Positions 8,941 to 17,191 of a DNA stretch of 64,000 nt are shown piece after piece. Source of the DNA: GCA-003244245 sp050699635 (GTDB lineage: Bacteria; Actinomycetota; Actinomycetes; Mycobacteriales; Pseudonocardiaceae); NCBI GenBank assembly GCA_050699635.1, contig JBOHFK010000005.1, positions 1 through 64,000 of the forward strand, given 5' to 3'. The notes under the pieces were generated by a model that saw only the letters and a program-made list of their open reading frames with translations, was not told the DNA's origin and did not search any database. The translations under genes and the position numbers were made by a program. The number at the start of each line of letters is the position of its first letter. Position 1 is the first letter of the stretch.

Positions 8941-8944
8941 CGCA

Positions 8945-9259
8945 TTATTCGATGAGTGATTCAGACACCCGAAACGGCACGCCGTTGCTGTCCTGGCTGT
9001 ACTGGCGCCCGGCGTTCTTAGCGATCTTCCGCTCGATCTCGCCGTCGAGATCGACACCGTTCATCTCGGCCAACGCGAACAGGTAAAGAGCCACGTCAGC
9101 CAGCTCCTCACCGAGATCAGGCTGGGCACGACGCCAGGCCTGGAAGCTTTCTGCGATCTCGCCGTGCAGCAGCATGAACTCCAGCGGGACATCGCTCGTG
9201 TTGAACCCTTTGACGATCTTGTTTGCCCAGGTGAGTTGCTGGGCTTCCTTGATCTCCAA
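8945..9259 (-). CDS. MazG-like nucleotide pyrophosphohydrolase
   Basis: A TTG start at 9259 is preceded by GCGGAGGAGCC, a good ribosome site, giving 104 aa; earlier in-frame starts would add a low-quality arginine-rich tail. The sequence LHGEIAESFQAWRRAQPDLG followed by EELADVALYLFALAE contains the EExxE...ExxD metal-binding helices of all-alpha NTP pyrophosphatases (MazG/dUTPase-like). It would hydrolyse a (d)NTP to NMP and PPi. It is the last gene of the minus-strand nucleoside cluster, 85 bp from the kinase-like gene, and fits a role in purging a modified or excess nucleotide. Confidence 0.8.
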   Translation of the reverse strand: MEIKEAQQLTWANKIVKGFNTSDVPLEFMLLHGEIAESFQAWRRAQPDLGEELADVALYLFALAEMNGVDLDGEIERKIAKNAGRQYSQDSNGVPFRVSESLIE

Positions 9260-9343
9260 GGCTCCTCCGCGGGGGACGACCGGTCGTGGGCGGCGGCAGC
9301 CTATCCCTCTCCCATCGGAGCGTGTCGAGTGCGTCACGGTCGG

Positions 9344-9823
9344 CTATCGGATGTCCTCCAACCGGACCACGGGTAGGTATGGAGCGAGCGTGGTGACTAC
9401 GCGCTCGTAAGCCGTGATGAGGGACGCTATGTCGGCGAGGCTCGCCGCTGCCGGACCGTCTCTTTCTAGCAGCCGGGCGCGGATGACCGAGGCAGGCGCG
9501 GTCAGGTGGGCCAGGACGCCGTCCCGACGGGCCACCAGCGCGGCCAGGTCGTAGGCGTCGGCGTCAGTGAGGCGACTGCACCCATGGCGCAGCGGGCCGT
9601 AAACCAGCTCGCTGACGAAGCTGCGATCGAGAGCGAGTCGTTCAGGTCGGGACAAGATCCGTTGGTAGCGCTCGGCCAGGTTGACTCCATCTGGACTTCG
9701 GACTGAGTGGACGATGGTGAATCCGAGATCGCGCGCCAGCTGGTGGGCTAGGGTGCTCTTCCCTACCCCGTCACAACCCTCCAGCACGACCGTTCGGTGA
9801 CCTGAGATGGCGCCGAGTTCCAT
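9344..9823 (-). CDS. P-loop (deoxy)nucleoside monophosphate kinase-like protein
   Basis: The ATG at 9823 lies 2 bp after the stop of the preceding gene (TGACCATG), indicating a shared transcript. The 159-aa protein opens with a Walker A motif in VVLEGCDGVGKSTLAHQLA, the form seen in thymidylate kinases. LDRSFVSELVYGP resembles the TMPK DRY-like segment, and RARLLERDGPAA a lid region. The substrate is unknown. In context it would phosphorylate the nucleotide made by the PfkB kinase and deoxyribosyltransferase encoded just upstream. Confidence 0.72.
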   Translation of the reverse strand: MELGAISGHRTVVLEGCDGVGKSTLAHQLARDLGFTIVHSVRSPDGVNLAERYQRILSRPERLALDRSFVSELVYGPLRHGCSRLTDADAYDLAALVARRDGVLAHLTAPASVIRARLLERDGPAAASLADIASLITAYERVVTTLAPYLPVVRLEDIR

Positions 9824-9825
9824 GG

Positions 9826-10803
9826 TCAGATCAGCGATTCCAGCGATGGAACATCCGACACCTGGGCGTGGATGGAGTACTGGATCATGAGGTTGCGCCA
9901 GTTCGGCTCCCGACCGCGGGCAAAGGTCCATGACGGCGTCGGGTGCCAGGCGATGATTCGTCGACCGAGGGCCGTCGCGGCGCCAATCAACACTGCGGCG
10001 CCGCATGGTGTTTCCGGGCCGGTGGTGTCGACCACGAGGAGTTCGGCACCGAGCAACTCCGTCCAGTCCTGACATGTTGCAACCAACGGGTTCGCCACCC
10101 CGGAGCGCCCGGCCTGGTGCACGCGGTAGCCACGGTTCTCCAGCAACGCGATGATCTGGGTCCAATCGGTGCTGGTGTAGTACGGGGAGCGCTCGCAGAC
10201 GGCCAGCGGTCCGGGCTCGGGCGCCGCTGGCTTGCACTCCGATAGGCAGCGAGCGTGGTGGACGAGGCGATCGACGGCCAGGCGCACAGCGGTGGTGAGC
10301 TGGCCCAGGTTTTGATCCCGGGATGCCTCGAAACGGCTCCCATTGTCGACCCGCACCGCGAGATGATCGACGCGGACGATCTCGGTTACCACACTTTGGA
10401 TGAGGGCATCAGGAAAGTGCAGTGCCGCACCGTGCTCCGCGGCTCCGTAGGTCTGAAAGTCTGTGGTGAGCACAACGATGGGCACACAGAGCGCCGCGGC
10501 GTAGCCGATCTCCATGCACACACCGTCATCCAGGCTTGGCCCGTGCAGGACAGCAAGGAGGCCCTGCAGGTGGGCGAGCTGTTCGCAGTCCAGCTCGAAC
10601 AGCCGACGGCCTTTCACCTCGGCGACAAGGTTTTCCTCATCGGTATCGCAGAACGGCAGAAACACTTCGCTCATCCCGACCGCCGTGCCAAGCTCCTGAG
10701 CGATCAGGGCACCGAGAAGCCGATCATGAGCCGCGAACACGCGATGTGCGACATAAAACACCGGCTCGCTCCATGGTTTGAACAGCGGTTCGGCATTAAT
10801 CAC
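9826..10803 (-). CDS. Tandem nucleoside 2-deoxyribosyltransferase-like protein
   Basis: The GTG at 10803 overlaps the end of the pfkB gene (GTGATTAA), so the two are translationally coupled; the protein is about 325 aa. Two related domains are visible. Domain 1 has FYVAHRVFAAHDRLLGALI, VFLPFCDTDEE and the hallmark GPSLDDGVCMEIGYA. Domain 2 has LVVDTTGPETPCGAAVLIG and ALGRRIIAW. In the family these motifs hold the nucleophilic Glu and deoxyribose contacts. Domain 2 has no ExGxA Glu at the usual place, so it may be structural. The reaction would be exchange or hydrolysis of a base on a 2'-deoxynucleoside or its monophosphate. Confidence 0.75.
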   Translation of the reverse strand: MINAEPLFKPWSEPVFYVAHRVFAAHDRLLGALIAQELGTAVGMSEVFLPFCDTDEENLVAEVKGRRLFELDCEQLAHLQGLLAVLHGPSLDDGVCMEIGYAAALCVPIVVLTTDFQTYGAAEHGAALHFPDALIQSVVTEIVRVDHLAVRVDNGSRFEASRDQNLGQLTTAVRLAVDRLVHHARCLSECKPAAPEPGPLAVCERSPYYTSTDWTQIIALLENRGYRVHQAGRSGVANPLVATCQDWTELLGAELLVVDTTGPETPCGAAVLIGAATALGRRIIAWHPTPSWTFARGREPNWRNLMIQYSIHAQVSDVPSLESLI

Positions 10804-11605
10804 TACTGAGCTGGATAGCAGGTAGGGCTGCGTGGCGGCTCGCCGCGTGCACAGCCCACTCCAGCGCCACTGTGTCATCGATCCCGGCAACCCGGGCGGC
10901 GAGGAACGTGCCGGCCAAGGTGTCTCCGGAACCGGTCACGTCGACGGTCGCGACGTGCGGCGGGATGACCCGAGCAACACAACGACCAGAGCGGATCAGC
11001 TGCGCTGGCCCTGGCCCGTCGGTGACGAGAACCTCCCGAAGATCGCGAGTGGAAACAGCGTCGGTCAGAAGGTCATACTCAGCGGCGTTGACGAAAATCA
11101 CGTGCGCCATCGGCAATGCGTTTACCGCCGCGGTGATCGACTCGGCGGCGCTAGGTAAGAAGAAGTCGAGGCTGAACGGCATCGAAGCGCGCACCGCAAC
11201 GTTGAGCACTCTGGCGATGTCGAGGGGACGCCGACAGCACACGTGGTAGTAATCATCGCGCCGGGCGCGGATCTGTTCGATGGCGTGGGCCGTGAGGTGC
11301 GCCGAGGCGCCGTAATCGGCGTCAGTGTCAACGAGTACTCCATCGGCGTCGTAGGTCAGCGTGAAGACCGCAGACCTTCCGGCAACAGTCCTGACACCGG
11401 ACAAGTCGAGAATACGGAGTTGCGGGTCGTGTAGAATCTGACTCAGGTCAGTTCCCACTAAGGACAGTGGTCGGGATGTGAGGCCAGCTTGTGCCGCGGC
11501 GAGCGCCACGTAAAGCGCCGCTCCGCCGATACTGGTAGTACCCGCCATCCCGTCCCGATTGCTATGGTCGATCGAAATGCTGCCCACCACGCCGAGCTGG
11601 TTCAC
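10796..11605 (-). CDS. PfkB-family sugar/nucleoside kinase
   Basis: The start is GTG 11605 with GGGGAT upstream; the protein is 269 aa. It has the ribokinase-fold signature: the N-terminal GSISIDHSNR and SIGGAALYVALAAAQAG, and the C-terminal DVTGSGDTLAGTFLAARVAG with the catalytic Asp and anion hole. Length is at the short end for PfkB kinases. The substrate cannot be read from sequence; adenosine, pseudouridine, ribose or a modified nucleoside are possible. It is coupled by an 8-bp overlap to the deoxyribosyltransferase gene, which favours a nucleoside substrate. Confidence 0.85.
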   Translation of the reverse strand: MNQLGVVGSISIDHSNRDGMAGTTSIGGAALYVALAAAQAGLTSRPLSLVGTDLSQILHDPQLRILDLSGVRTVAGRSAVFTLTYDADGVLVDTDADYGASAHLTAHAIEQIRARRDDYYHVCCRRPLDIARVLNVAVRASMPFSLDFFLPSAAESITAAVNALPMAHVIFVNAAEYDLLTDAVSTRDLREVLVTDGPGPAQLIRSGRCVARVIPPHVATVDVTGSGDTLAGTFLAARVAGIDDTVALEWAVHAASRHAALPAIQLSSD

Positions 11606-11635
11606 GGAAGATCCCCTTTTTCGCGCACATGGGCC

Positions 11636-12433
11636 TTACTGTTGGGCATGCGTGCAATCGATCACATCGATACACATTGGGCGACGCGGGCATAATCTCG
11701 TGCCAGGTCGGTTGAGGTGCAGTCGCTTGAAATAGATGAGCACCAGATGCATCCACCACGTGGGCTCGGCGACCGCTGGGATGCTGATTTGGTAGCCATT
11801 CCGCTCGATCAACTCGCGGTAGTCGCTGGCCCGGTCGGTGACGCAACGTTGCAGGAGAGTGCGCAGAGTTTCATGGGCGATCGGACTTCGTGGGAGGGCT
11901 ACGCCGAGGGACGGTCCGAGCCTGGTCACCATGCCTGAGTCCACCGGGATGATGCCGCAATGGTAGCCGCGCGCATAGAGCACCGCGCACTGCGCTACCT
12001 TGAACGATGCATGATTCACCTGTGCTGCGAACTTGCGAATGAGACTGTCCGGATCGGAATCGAGTATGTCGTCCCGCTCACGGGCAACGAAACCTGTCAG
12101 CGAGCGGAGGTAGCCAATCCGCGCGACCGGCAGCCCGAGTGGGCGGACCAGGCAGGCCAGCTCCGCGTCATCGAGGGCTACGAGCTTCTCAAATCCCAGA
12201 GCATTCGCCTCGGCGACCACTCGCGCATAGGTGTCGACCACGGAGTAGGAGATTCGCGTCGACCAGCCGGCGGCGAGCATGCGTATTCGAGGATCGGTAA
12301 CAGAGGTCGGCCACCACCGGTTGTTGTCGTGGTTTGCTTCCACGGCGGTGCGCACTTCCGGAAGCGCCGCAATGCTCCGCACGATGTCGAAAACTCGTGC
12401 GGAAAATTGAGGATCGAGTGTCCCTGCCGTCAT
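11636..12433 (-). CDS. HhH-GPD (endonuclease III-like) DNA glycosylase
   Basis: The ATG at 12433 overlaps the stop of the racemase-like gene (ATGA). The 265-aa protein has the helical fold of endonuclease III relatives: FEKLVALDDAELACLVRPLG, then a Lys-containing helix HASFKVAQCAVLYARGYH and VDSGMVTRLGPSLG, whose Asp sits where the catalytic Asp lies in HhH-GPD enzymes. The hairpin itself is degenerate. The C-terminus has three Cys (LCPRRPMC...C), not the full four of an iron-sulphur cluster. Role: probably base excision from DNA. Its embedding in a nucleoside-processing operon suggests a non-canonical target base (inference). Confidence 0.7.
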   Translation of the reverse strand: MTAGTLDPQFSARVFDIVRSIAALPEVRTAVEANHDNNRWWPTSVTDPRIRMLAAGWSTRISYSVVDTYARVVAEANALGFEKLVALDDAELACLVRPLGLPVARIGYLRSLTGFVARERDDILDSDPDSLIRKFAAQVNHASFKVAQCAVLYARGYHCGIIPVDSGMVTRLGPSLGVALPRSPIAHETLRTLLQRCVTDRASDYRELIERNGYQISIPAVAEPTWWMHLVLIYFKRLHLNRPGTRLCPRRPMCIDVIDCTHAQQ

Positions 12434-13137
12434 GCCACTGTGCCGATTCCTTTTCTGGTCATTGCGTGTATCGCCATCGCGAGGTTGGAGGACAGTACCG
12501 GCATGCCGAAGGTCTCTTCGAGCTCGGCGAGCAAGCCGAGTGTCGGCCAGCCGGTACAGGACAGCACGATCGCCTGCGCACGCGCCAGCTCCGTCTGGCC
12601 GATCTGACCAAGTAAACGGTAAATGTCTGCCCGACTGACTTGTGAGTACCCGTCGTCACGATTCAAACTCGACTGCGAAGCTACCGTGATTCCCCGCCCC
12701 ATGAACGCGCGGACCTCGATCGCGGTAAGCCAGTGTGGGTATGGCGCAACCAGCACTATACGGTCGATCAACATCCGGTTTAGGGTCGCGACGAGAGCAT
12801 CGAAGGCGCTCGCAACGGAAAGCGAGACCTCCTCTCCCTCGGTGAAGCCAGCGGAGGTGCAGGCCAACAGTGTCGTGGCTAGCGGAAGCCGCGAGACTTC
12901 CTCCAACGACGCCGGCACCGCCGAGGTCAACTCCCGCAGGAACCGATGGTCGAGGGCAGTGGCGCGGCTAGCGGGGACCAACCGAGCGTAGTGGAAGACC
13001 ACGCGGTCGAGCCCGAGCCGGGGAAGCTCGGCTTCCACGATCGCGTTCGCCCAAGGGACGAGCACGCCGACGTGAATGGTTTCGGGCAACGCTGCGTGCG
13101 CCTGATCAAGCACGGTAGTCGCGGAGTTAGGCGGCAC
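12430..13137 (-). CDS. Asp/Glu racemase / maleate isomerase-like protein
   Basis: About 235-245 aa; starts at GTG 13137, GTG 13146 or ATG 13167 all overlap the end of the radical SAM gene, so the exact start is uncertain. The sequence HVGVLVPWANAIVEAELP matches the opening of arylmalonate decarboxylase/maleate isomerase proteins. The two catalytic Cys regions are recognisable as LLACTSAGF and AIVLSCTGWPTLGLL. Reactions in the family are Cys-based racemisation, isomerisation or decarboxylation of carboxylic acids. It overlaps the glycosylase gene downstream by 4 bp, so it belongs to the same transcript. Confidence 0.66.
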   Translation of the reverse strand: MPPNSATTVLDQAHAALPETIHVGVLVPWANAIVEAELPRLGLDRVVFHYARLVPASRATALDHRFLRELTSAVPASLEEVSRLPLATTLLACTSAGFTEGEEVSLSVASAFDALVATLNRMLIDRIVLVAPYPHWLTAIEVRAFMGRGITVASQSSLNRDDGYSQVSRADIYRLLGQIGQTELARAQAIVLSCTGWPTLGLLAELEETFGMPVLSSNLAMAIHAMTRKGIGTVA

Positions 13138-14643
13138 AGGGTTCACCGTACAAGAAACGCGGCGCATGTCCGGTGACCGTCAGGTCCGCCGTCTCGTATA
13201 GCGGTGCAGTAGTACCCTGCTCGACGACCTGGATCGAGTAGGAGCCCAACCGACGGTACCACGTTCCAAGGTCAGTGACGAAAAACGAATGCAACCCGAT
13301 CAACCGTAGACCCAGGGGATAGGTCCTCTGTTTCATCGGCTCATCCCAGATGTGGTCGATGTCAGCTTTCCAGGTGAGAAAGTGCTCCGCAGAGGGTACC
13401 GGCTGGGACATCCCTTGCCCTGCGAGGGGAGTCCCTGGGAACACTCGAGCCTGCCGCACGTTGGTGCGGTGGCATAGCAGCCCGGCGTCATAGATACGCT
13501 GCAACCAGGTGAGATTCGCGAGATGCGTAGCGTGGGTTTCGCCCGGAAGCCCATAGATGAGGTTCAGACCCGGTAGAAGCTTGGGTAAACCACCCGGACC
13601 GCGATCGGCGCCGACCTCGTTGATGTGCTCTACAGCTCGCAGGAGAATCTCTGGGGTACAGGTCAGCAGGTTGCGTCGGACGACAGCCGGATCGAAGGTT
13701 TCCACACCCATCGGAGCGCAGTTTCCCTCAGTGCAGTAGGTGCTGACAAGCTGGGCAATGCGTAATCCGTTCGGAGAGGCCACCGCCAAGGGATCCGCGT
13801 TATCGATGTGCAGCACCTCAAGACCGGGGCAGGCCGCGTGGACGCCGGATAGTAAACGCTCGACAGCGTCGACGTCACGATTCTGGTAGGAGAAGAAGCA
13901 GGTTTGCTGGCCCAGTCGGAAGTTTCGGACGCCAGCCGAAGTCAATCGTGCGACCTCGTCCAGGACATCGTCGATACCTCGGAAGTCAAGGAGTGGTGCC
14001 TTGACCGGCTCATTACAGAAGCTACAAAACTGACGTCGGGTGCAGCCGCGGTACAGCTCGATCTCGGCGATCGGACACCAACGCAGCTGGGCGAGTAGAT
14101 CCTGATAGGACTCCCGGTCAGCCCGGAGCCGATCGTAGGGGCAGGTCGGTTACTCCCGACCAGCAGGTTCCCAGAGATGATCGTATTGGTATGGATAGCG
14201 TCGAACAGACCCGCGTAGGCGGCTGGCTCGGCCAACACGCAGGTCGCAAGCGGGCCAAGGAGGACTCGACTTCCACGGACACACGCGAGCGCGCGGGCGA
14301 GTTCGTCGACCGTCGCGTTCTCGGCGTGCAGATGCACAGACGGCACCTTGTCACCGGCCACGACAACTACAACGGTCGCATCCGTCAGAACCTGGATCGC
14401 CCGATCGCGATTCACGGTCGCGGAATAGGTCCGCGGATCTGACTGGGGCGGCGGGATGGACGGAGCGCCGCCGTTGAGACACCAACGGACGTCATCGATG
14501 GTCAGGTACCGGACGTCGGCACAGGGGTACGCCTTCCGCAGCGCCGAGTAGGCATCACGCACATAGGTCGACAGATACGGCGGAACGCCGAGACCGCTCG
14601 GCTCGACGGTGTAGCCATCCAGGATCGCCATCGTCGCGGACAT
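13127..14643 (-). pseudogene. Radical SAM protein, single-base frameshift near 14155
   Basis: ATG 14643 has AGGAGG 6 bp upstream. The N-terminal part (ILDGYTVEPSGLGVPPYLST...) looks like a cobalamin-binding-type alpha/beta domain as in B12-radical SAM enzymes (inference). Near 14155 the frame slips by one. The new frame gives ELYRGCTRRQFCSFCNEP, where the cluster Cys are spaced Cx5Cx2C rather than the usual Cx3Cx2C, followed by NFRLGQQTCFFSYQN, PGLNLIYGLPGETHATHL and RQARVFPGTPLAGQGM, typical of a radical SAM TIM barrel. Apart from the slip nothing is lost, so it may be a sequencing error or a very recent mutation. It is the first gene of the minus-strand cluster. Confidence 0.72.
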
Positions 14644-14855
14644 GCCGCCTCCTTTCATCGCGGGAGGGAAGGAAACCGGAGTTCACTGGTGGACACGGCA
14701 CCTTCGCATGACGCCTGTAGGCGGATGTCGAGGACACGCGGCGAGTGTTTGGCTTGCAGCGGGCGCCGCCGCCGCACAACGGTGACCGTCGTAACGGGTC
14801 GACGAGGCGGGTCGATCAGGGTGCATGTTCGGCATGCTCCCACCTTCGGCATGAC

Positions 14856-15155
14856 TCACAGGGCGCCCACGGGGGTCTCCCGGCTGGTGCCGGCAGCGAT
14901 CAGAGCTGTCTTTTCAGATCCGCCGATGATCTCCAACACCCGGGCGACGTCCTCTGAGGCGATCTTGTGTCCGAGGTAGTAGTCCTGCGTGACCGACACT
15001 TGGGCTTGGCCGAGCTGGTCGGCGATCTTGCGGGCGGTCACCCCTGCATCGTCGAGGAGTGTGGCTGCCGTCTTGCGGAATACGTATGAGGTTACCCAAG
15101 AGTAGCCGATCCGCTGGAACACGTCGCGGAGGTCGGCTTGGGTGTTGCTCGGGTC
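14856..15155 (-). pseudogene. Tyrosine integrase C-terminal remnant (copy 3)
   Basis: Only the last ~100 residues remain: SWVTSYVFRKTAATLLDDAG (H of the HxxR box replaced by Y), KIADQLGQAQVSVTQDYYLG with the nucleophile Tyr, and a KIASEDVARVLEIIGG tail. Upstream homology stops near 15155, where a transposase scrap begins. Highly similar to the remnant at 8525-8940, indicating related elements inserted at the same locus. Confidence 0.72.
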
Positions 15156-15579
15156 ACCACATCCGGGCTATCCACCTCCTGGAACTTAAGTCCATGATCC
15201 TCGGTGGTCGGGTGCTGCGCGCCCGCACCCCGGGAGGTGTCGAGCAGGAGGTCTACGCCTACTGCTGACCTACCAGGCACTGCGCATCGCGATCACCGAC
15301 GCCACCATCGGACGGCCCGACATCGACCCGGACCACGCCAGCTTCAGCGTCGCGCTCAACGCCGCTCGTGCCCAGCTCGTCCAGGCCTACGGGGTGATCG
15401 CCGATTCCGTTATCGACCTCGTCGGGGTCATCGGCCGCCAGGTCCTGCAGGCACGCATGCCCGCTCGGCGGTTGCGCACCACCCCCGTCCTCACTCGTCG
15501 CGAGGACACTCACGAGATTCCGCACTCGGTAACAGGCAAGACCCTTCACAACCAGCCACGCCGACAGATTAGGCGCTAG
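15156..15579 (+). pseudogene. IS4-type transposase C-terminal remnant
   Basis: Frames encode IRAIHLLELKSMILGGRVLRA, then EQEVYAYC and, after a one-base shift, LTYQALRIAITDATI...FSVALNAARAQLV. This resembles the C-terminal end of IS4-like DDE transposases of actinobacteria (QEIWALLLAHYALR-type helix followed by a variable tail). The catalytic region is missing and the frame is broken at about 15266, so it is inactive. Confidence 0.5.
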
Positions 15580-15769
15580 GGATCATCCGATCGACAAAAG
15601 TTGTCGATGTCGTGCCCGTGTGCCACGCTCGGAGGCGACCCTCCGTGCTGAGGGATACAGCCGGCCTGCCGGTACAACCCCATATCGCTGGCTGTCGCAC
15701 ATCCGGCCAAAAGGGACGCAGAGACCTCGTCTCCCGCACGGAGACCATAGGGCGACCCTGTCGGATAGG

Positions 15770-15961
15770 CGGCCGCGCGGCGGTGTTGAGCCGGTCTAGC
15801 AACCGCCAGCTCGTCGAGTCCGACGCCACCACTGCGAACAACTCGGCGTACACCGCGACGTCGGAGATTGTGGTGGCCCCGTCGGCGACCGCGACCGCCA
15901 TGTCAACCAGAACCCCACCCGGATCATGACGGACGCGATGCTTGCCCAGCCCGACCAGCAC
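15770..15961 (-). pseudogene. IS1380-family transposase N-terminal remnant
   Basis: The minus strand encodes LVGLGKHRVRHDPGGVLVDM, DGATTISDVAVYAELFAVV and ASDSTSWRLLDRLN. This is the N-terminal region typical of IS1380 transposases (HDPG...DLA...VAxDPTxWRvLD). The DDE domain is absent. It faces the IS4-type scrap, a sign of repeated insertion and deletion beside the attachment site. Confidence 0.5.
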
Positions 15962-16126
15962 CTGTGACGGGCCCTCTCTACATCAGTGCCAGCCGGGTGC
16001 CATGCCCCGAGTCGTCTCGATTTTCGTCTCATTCGCCTTCGTTCGCGGGCGTCCGCCGGCTATCACGAGGCTGTTCCGGCGCAGGTCATGGACGGTGCCG
16101 ACCGGAGACGGACACTGCACCGGAGT

Positions 16127-16170
16127 CCTGAAAATCGGAAGGTCGGCGGTTCGACCCCGCCCCTGGCCAC
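16127..16170 (+). other. tRNA-Phe 3' fragment, putative attachment site (copy 2)
   Basis: Same 44-bp sequence as 7274-7317, with the anticodon-loop CCTGAAAATC complete. It runs through GGCGGTTCGACCCCGCC to CTGGCCAC, after which sequence diverges (TCCGCGG). The direct orientation relative to copy 1 and integrase remnants between them suggest that 7318-16170 was one integrated unit. Confidence 0.72.
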
Positions 16171-16339
16171 TCCGCGGCATCTGGGCCCTGAGCAGCGCAT
16201 GTCCGGCGAGCTGATAATCCCACCCCCTCGACTTGCTGTTCGATCATGGAACGGCCCCTCTGAGAGAACAGCGGGCGAGCGCGGGTCGTTGGCCCCGCTA
16301 CGTGCCGGGATGATCACGTTCAGTACCGTTGTCCGCCAC

Positions 16340-16542
16340 ATGCCGAAAGCTGCCCGCGTTCTCGCCGCACTCAAGCGCGATGGCTGGACCGAGACCCGTC
16401 GCCGCGGATCGCATCGTGTCCTGGTGAAGGACGATCGGCAGCGCATCTGGGCTTCCATGAGGGCGTTGACCTGGGCGGGCCGGCGATGGCTCGGATCGCC
16501 AAAGACTACTGCTCCACCCTTGCTGAGCTACGCAAGCCATAG
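16340..16542 (+). pseudogene. hicA: hicA mRNA-interferase toxin, frameshifted
   Basis: ATG 16340 begins a HicA-type protein: LAALKRDGWTETRRRGSHRV contains the GSH active-site motif of the double-stranded-RNA-binding-like toxin fold. Near 16454 a T appears to be lost, so the normal tail (HEGVDLGGPAMARIAKDYC...LAELRKP) is in another frame ending at 16542. The hicB gene follows 5 bp later. As sequenced the toxin is dead; a sequencing error at the short T run would restore it. Confidence 0.7.
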
Positions 16543-16546
16543 GACG

Positions 16547-16780
16547 ATGATCACCATGAGCACCACGCTGCGAGCTGAGTTCTTCTTCGATGACGAGGCG
16601 CACACCTGGCACTACCGCGTGCCTGCGCTGCACATCAACGGCGGCGGCACGGCTACCCGCGAAGACGCCCAGTGCGAGTGCATGGACGCGATCGAGTTTG
16701 CGCTAGAGGGCGACCCGGGCGGGTACGACAGCGACACTCAGGCGATCGCCCTCGAGGTGTCCGTGGCTCCTGCCGCCTAA
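16547..16780 (+). CDS. hicB: HicB-like antitoxin
   Basis: The protein is 77 aa (74 if the ATG at 16556 is used). RAEFFFDDEAHTWHYRVPAL is the partial RNase H-like beta hairpin of HicB, GGGTATREDAQCECMDAIEF its helix. There is no added DNA-binding domain, as in the short HicB type. It follows the frameshifted hicA directly and would neutralise the toxin and autoregulate the operon (family knowledge). A decayed copy of its 3' end lies at 6896-6990. Confidence 0.75.
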   Translation: MITMSTTLRAEFFFDDEAHTWHYRVPALHINGGGTATREDAQCECMDAIEFALEGDPGGYDSDTQAIALEVSVAPAA

Positions 16781-16794
16781 CTCCGCCGGCTGCG

Positions 16795-16875
16795 GACAGG
16801 GCGCTGCTCAGGCTCTACCGCTATGTCGAGGCGCTGCTCGCCGAGCCGGCATCGAAGTAGATCACGTCACTGTCA
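16795..16875 (+). pseudogene. IS6-type transposase scrap after hicB
   Basis: Encodes LLRLYRYVEALLAE and, after a one-base loss, GIEVDHVTV, aligning with the start of the IS6-like remnant at 7015-7160 (LHRLYRDTAKLLAE..GIEVDRITV). Homology ends abruptly at 16876. Together with hicB it makes an approximately 200-bp duplicated segment shared with 6896-7100. Confidence 0.4.
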
Positions 16876-16920
16876 GGAACGTGACCACCGCCAGCACCCG
16901 ACGGTGATCGTCGTCGGTAA
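16876..16920 (-). pseudogene. 3' tip of a NarL/LuxR response regulator gene
   Basis: About 45 bp on the minus strand encodes DDDHRRVLAVVTFL, matching the C-terminal NDDHRRVLAVITFL of the response regulator at 55030-55743 at nearly every base except third positions. No other part of a regulator is present. It is a fragment left by a deletion or gene conversion. Confidence 0.4.
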
Positions 16921-16939
16921 CGGTCACCGACACCCGACT

Positions 16940-17010
16940 GACCCCTGCTGGCGGGTATGTACGTTGGGTGCTTGCTGTGAAGACGAAAGCATGCCGGGGA
17001 TTGATAGTGG
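16940..17010 (+). promoter_or_regulatory. Leader element copy, upstream of aldo/keto reductase
   Basis: Contains GACCCCTGCTGGCGGGTATG, ACGTTGGGTGCTTGCTG and GAAGACGAAAGCA. It is nearly identical to the copy upstream of the MFS gene (20148-20217, opposite strand) and shares the GGGTAT and GAAGACG segments with other copies. GGGTAT resembles the -10 hexamer of SigB/SigF-type stress promoters (established consensus; assignment is inference). It lies about 190 bp before the reductase start. Confidence 0.5.
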
Positions 17011-17191
17011 GCGTAGAGCGCTCTCCGGCCGCGTCAACGGCTAGAACCAACATTGGGAAGGACCGCCAAGCCGCTGGCTGCCAGCGCTGGAACCATACGG
17101 CGATGTGGCCGGGGCCGATCGGATTGGAAAACCGCTCGACATGCCGCGGTTGTGGCGGTCGCCGAGCCGCAGATCAAGGGAGTCATGATCC

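Noticed and set aside
9826..10803. Two separate deoxyribosyltransferase genes
   Set aside because: The frame is continuous with no internal start or stop between the two domains, so it is one fused protein.
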